64,000 nucleotides of DNA from NCBI GenBank assembly GCA_017165825.1, contig CM029387.1, positions 7,924,183-7,988,182 on the forward strand, in the 5' to 3' direction. A program made the position numbers and the translations under genes. The stretch's first letter is position 1, and the number at the start of each line of letters is the position of its first letter. The notes below the pieces were generated by a model. That model worked only from the letters and a program-made list of their open reading frames with translations. It did no database searches and was not told the DNA's origin. Shown here piece after piece: positions 61,301 through 64,000 of this stretch. Source of the stretch: Hepsetus odoe. Lineage: Eukaryota > Chordata > Actinopteri > Characiformes > Hepsetidae.

Positions 61301-62976
61301 AAACATCCCTACAGCATAATGTTGCCACCAATTGGTCTTCATGTTGGTGTGTTTGGGGTGGGAGCAGTGTTTGGTGTCTACCCAACATAGCATCTAGCCC
61401 AATAGCCAAAAAGCTCAATTTTGATCCCATCAGACCACAGAACCTTCTTCCAGCTGGGATTTTATACAAGCTCTCTTCAAAGTGAAATTCTCGTTAGCAC
61501 TCTCCCAATAAAGCTTTGACCAGTGAAGAACATGGGAAATTGAACTCCAGGGGATGTAAAGTGAAATTTTCTGTATCTATCCCTTGCCTTCTACACTATA
61601 GAAATCTTTGTCAAGAAGTCCCTTGTAGTGGTCTTTTGTCTTCATGGTGTAATTGTAGTCAGTAATACTGATTAAACAGTGAACTGAGACACTTTCAATC
61701 CACTCTGACTCACACCTCTTTTGGATTAGGTCAGTCACTTTAAAAGGGGGTGAATATTTTAACAACCAATTTTTCCATTATCTACTCTTTATTAATTGAC
61801 AAATTTGCAGAAATCGACTTTCACTTTACATTTTAAGTCAATATATTAAAATAAAAAAAGCCAATTTATAATGACCATGATATAATTTATAAAAACAATA
61901 AAAGGGGAAAACATCCAAGCGGCTGAATACTTTTTATGGGCACTGTAATCAACAGATCGCATTTCAGCTTGCCATATGCCTTAAACTTTATTCGTTAAGA
62001 GATAATGCTATGTAGCTTACAAACAATGCTAATTAATATCCCACGCATCAGCAGTGAGAGAATATAGGACTAGAATAAAATGATAAGTTAAATCATTTTT
62101 AATCACTTTAAAAGTAAAACTCTCTCAAACAGACATGCTTAAGTGGATTTGTTTTTGTTTGTTTTATTTTTATGTTAGTCAAGAGAAGTGTACCTAAAAG
62201 AGCCTGAAGACCAAAAAGTAAATTAAACCTTAGCTGGCCCCATGTCTTTGAAGGGTTTTGTACTGCTGAGGCAAATGCAGCTAACAGCTAACAAACAGTC
62301 CATTATCTAAAAATACTATTTAAAAATGCAATTAAAGTCACCGCACAAGCACAATCATGAACAGGCATATATACAAAACTCACCATATGGCGGAGGTGCT
62401 GGTCTGGCTGGTGCAGGTTTTTTGGGAGGTGGCAGAGGGTAGGTAGGTTTCCTGCCTAAAGAATGGGCATTGGAGCCCTTCAAAGACAAGGTTTAATGCG
62501 TTTCAATATTTCATATAATGGACATAACAGTAATCACCGAAATCCCTAAGAAATGGAAAAATGAAGAAATGGAGTTGAAAGCTAAATTGCATGACACTGA
62601 CAGTCTAATCACTAAGACACTAAATCCTAATAATTAAAATACTAGAGTTTAAGAACTTTGAATAACCCATTGTCACTGCTTATCAGAAATTCAAGTTAAT
62701 TGCCCCAAAGTGTTAAGACATTAAGACTGCACTTCATAAAACCACTCTGTGATGTTATTACAACCATAAATGGGAAATTACGACAAATGGCACCTACAGA
62801 GAAGAATGCAACTACTAGTGGTTCAAAATGTACTTATGCTTTCCTGTGGTCAGATGAATGAATGGGCCGTTTAAGCAGTGACCTCCCTCCTACCTTTGAC
62901 ATATTTCCAAAGTCTGCAAAGCCACTTTTCCCGCCAAACATGTTGCTGCCAAAAGGGTCTGTTGTAGCAAAAGGAT
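53683..62976 (-). CDS. eps15l1: EPS15-like 1, C-terminal exons (partial, 5' end outside window)
   Basis: Last four coding exons of the endocytic adaptor EPS15L1 (Eps15R), which binds AP-2 and ubiquitinated cargo at clathrin-coated pits. Exons on the minus strand: 62976-62894, 62477-62384, 57236-57085, 53829-53683 (stop TGA at 53685-53683). All junctions are AG/GT and phases join exactly. The first visible exon gives DPFATTDPFGSNMFG and GFADFGNMSK, the DPF motifs that bind the AP-2 alpha ear. The second gives the proline-rich PLPPPKKPAPARPAPPPY, an SH3-ligand type region. The third is Ser/Tyr-rich and ends SSAFADFGA. The last encodes two ubiquitin-interacting motifs (EVEQLEWAKRESKRE and EQEDLELALALS) and ends VDMSRT. 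The EH domains and coiled coil lie beyond the right edge. Convergent to klf2, as in human. The a/b copy is undetermined. Confidence 0.92.
55342..55369. repeat. (A)28 homopolymer in eps15l1 intron
   Basis: 28 consecutive A. No retroposed gene or SINE body was recognised next to it. Confidence 0.95.
55508..55524 (-). other. eps15l1: Possible alternative 17-nt eps15l1 micro-exon
   Basis: On the minus strand a pyrimidine-rich acceptor (GTCTCTCTCCCAG) is followed by the 17 bases GCTCTGAATGCTTGAAG and a strong donor GTAAGG. It lies between the last two eps15l1 coding exons. The upstream exon ends in phase 0, so inclusion would read Ala-Leu-Asn-Ala-stop and replace both ubiquitin-interacting motifs. 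The splice-site quality is seen directly; use in mRNA is inferred. Confidence 0.35.
59090..59153 (-). mobile_element. SINE family A, short 3' fragment in eps15l1 intron
   Basis: The last about 64 bases of the family on the minus strand (GTTGGACGCCAGCACTCCCC to GCAGAAAATGGATG). It is flanked by CTTTTTGT at 59082-59089 and 59154-59161, an 8-bp duplication. It lies in an intron in the same orientation as the host gene. Confidence 0.75.
60754..61945 (-). pseudogene. Degraded Tc1/mariner transposon with transposase remnant
   Basis: The ends are CAGTGCC (left) and its inverse GGCACTG (right), each next to TA (60752-60753 and 61946-61947). On the minus strand a decayed transposase is readable around 61405-61455 as WKKVLWSDGIKIELFG. 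That is the conserved Tc1 WSDE block with its catalytic Asp kept and the following Glu changed to Gly; a stop follows within ten codons. Other parts match the common fish Tc1 element but are full of stops and deletions. It is not active and lies in a large eps15l1 intron. Confidence 0.8.
62478..62893 (-). other. eps15l1: eps15l1 short intron
   Basis: Intron between the DPF exon and the proline-rich exon. The used acceptor is CTTTGAAG at 62478-62485 on the minus strand, which keeps the reading frame (GGC TCC AAT GCC). A second AG 22 bases further in would break the frame. Confidence 0.7.
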
Positions 62977-64000
62977 CTACATAGAGTCAGTGTGAGAGAG
63001 AGACAGAGAGGGTGAGAGCAAACAGTATTTGTTAAACTCTTACTCAAGTAATGTGGCATTTTCTTCTTTTCCATTTTCTCCATTATGGAAACATCCACGA
63101 AAGCAGCAGTGGCAGCAGTGGCAGCATCAGTAGCAGTTCAGCCCCACATACAGCAGCTATTTTGGGAGCTGCACTGTAGCCACACTGTTTCATTTTCCAT
63201 GACTTTCTAGAGCTGAAAAGTCTGCTTTCTGTTCTCAATGTGAGGCTTATGACGTGCATTTCTAATTTACTCATTATGGCGTTAAGTGGGCGCAGTGTTT
63301 AACGGGCCGCTGCAAACACTATCTGAAACTGCGGTATGCAGGTTATGATTTCATGAGCAAACTCACAAAAGAACAGAAAATCACAGTAACACAATGTGCT
63401 GGTTGTAAGAGTGAACACAGAAGTGACATTCAGAACAACCATGCTGGAACATATGAGAAAGCTCTCTGTGTGTGCTGTATGTGCAAGAGCAGTAATCCCA
63501 AAGAACACACACGTTAGTGTTCATACTGAACAAGGTATCTGAGGTGGTGTGTGTAGGATTGTGTGTTTCTAATAAACTGACCTTACTTCCTCAATGAGAA
63601 AATTCACCTGTGATGCTCAGTGAGTGAGAGAGAGAGAGAGAAGTGTTTGTGCGTGTGTGTGTGTTTGTGTGTGTTGAGGTTTAAAATATCTCGGTTCCTG
63701 TATTCCTGGAGTTTTTTTGCTATAAACGTTAAACGCTCTAAGGTTTTCCATCCTGTTTAACCACAAAGTGAAGCCTGTTTTAGCATAAACTATTTTCGGG
63801 ACAGTGGGAGGTATTTGTGCAGGTAAAAGCTCTATAAATAACCTCATGCCACAAGGAAAAGAGAAGCCGCGCAGGTAAAAAGTATTGACCACCACAGTGT
63901 TCATTTTGTGGAAACTCCTGACACACATTACGTACATCAATACCACATGACGTATTAATGCAGTAAAAATCCATAAATCATGTTAATTCAATGGTACCTT
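62977..64000 (-). other. eps15l1: eps15l1 intron reaching the window edge
   Basis: Sequence upstream of the DPF exon. It contains a GA/GT-rich stretch at about 63630-63676. No further exon with matching splice sites and phase was recognised before the window ends. Confidence 0.5.

Larger units (their letters stand above)
57237..62383 (-). other. eps15l1: eps15l1 intron
   Basis: Large intron between the proline-rich exon and the FADFG exon. It contains a degraded Tc1/mariner transposon (60754-61945), a short SINE-A fragment (59090-59153), a SINE-like scrap with the GAGGTACCCTTGA motif near 58810 and A-runs near 58671 and 60282. I see no further coding exon; the phases of the flanking exons already match. 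Confidence 0.7.

Noticed and set aside
62384..62455. Shorter eps15l1 exon using the TTTAG acceptor next to 62455
   Set aside because: It would shift the frame relative to the DPF exon; the acceptor 22 bases earlier joins in phase and gives the sequence GSNAHSLGRKP.
63085..63210. Plus-strand METSTKAAVAAVAA frame opposite eps15l1
   Set aside because: Short alanine/valine-rich frame from a GCAGCAGTG-type simple sequence; no splice sites, domain or other support.

Overview
This window looks like nuclear DNA from a teleost fish. It is AT-rich and intron-rich, full of (CA)n, (GATA)n and (ATGG)n microsatellites, and carries fish-type tRNA-derived SINEs, Tc1/mariner-like elements and RTE-clade LINEs. 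Two protein-coding genes are clear. They sit tail to tail on the right: klf2 (+, CDS 44043-46072, three exons) and the last four coding exons of eps15l1 (-, 62976 down to 53683; the 5' part lies beyond the right edge). Human KLF2 and EPS15L1 are also convergent neighbours, so this is an old vertebrate syntenic block and supports both names. Which teleost co-orthologue (a or b) this is cannot be decided here.

Layout: 1-9 kb is repeat-rich non-coding DNA, including a Tc1-like inverted-repeat element (546-1354) with a SINE nested in it. 9.2-9.3 kb holds a CCAAT/TATA promoter-like cassette. 9798-12906 is a near full-length RTE-type LINE with a 14-bp target-site duplication, an assembly gap (10178-10576) and one in-frame stop. 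13-34 kb is mostly unique sequence with scattered SINEs and several GC-richer islands that may be regulatory. 34.7-34.87 kb has a TATA box, a perfect MEF2 consensus and a short possible first exon. 35.5-41.2 kb holds a LINE remnant, (GGAT)n arrays and a direct duplication whose copies flank a decayed RTE fragment. 41.7-43.5 kb is microsatellite-dense, including (GATA)16. The CpG-rich klf2 promoter (about 43.6-43.8 kb) and gene follow. 46.75-53.68 kb is the intergenic space between the two gene ends, and eps15l1 fills the rest. A Tc1/mariner copy (60754-61945) sits in one of its introns.

Functionally, klf2 encodes a shear-stress and quiescence zinc-finger transcription factor. eps15l1 encodes an endocytic adaptor, of which the DPF, proline-rich and ubiquitin-interacting C-terminal parts are visible. 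Apart from their shared neighbourhood nothing in the sequence links their functions. No convincing new biological system was found. The best leads are a possible eps15l1 micro-exon that would remove the ubiquitin-interacting motifs, unassigned promoter/first-exon candidates left of klf2, and nested or duplicated transposon structures.
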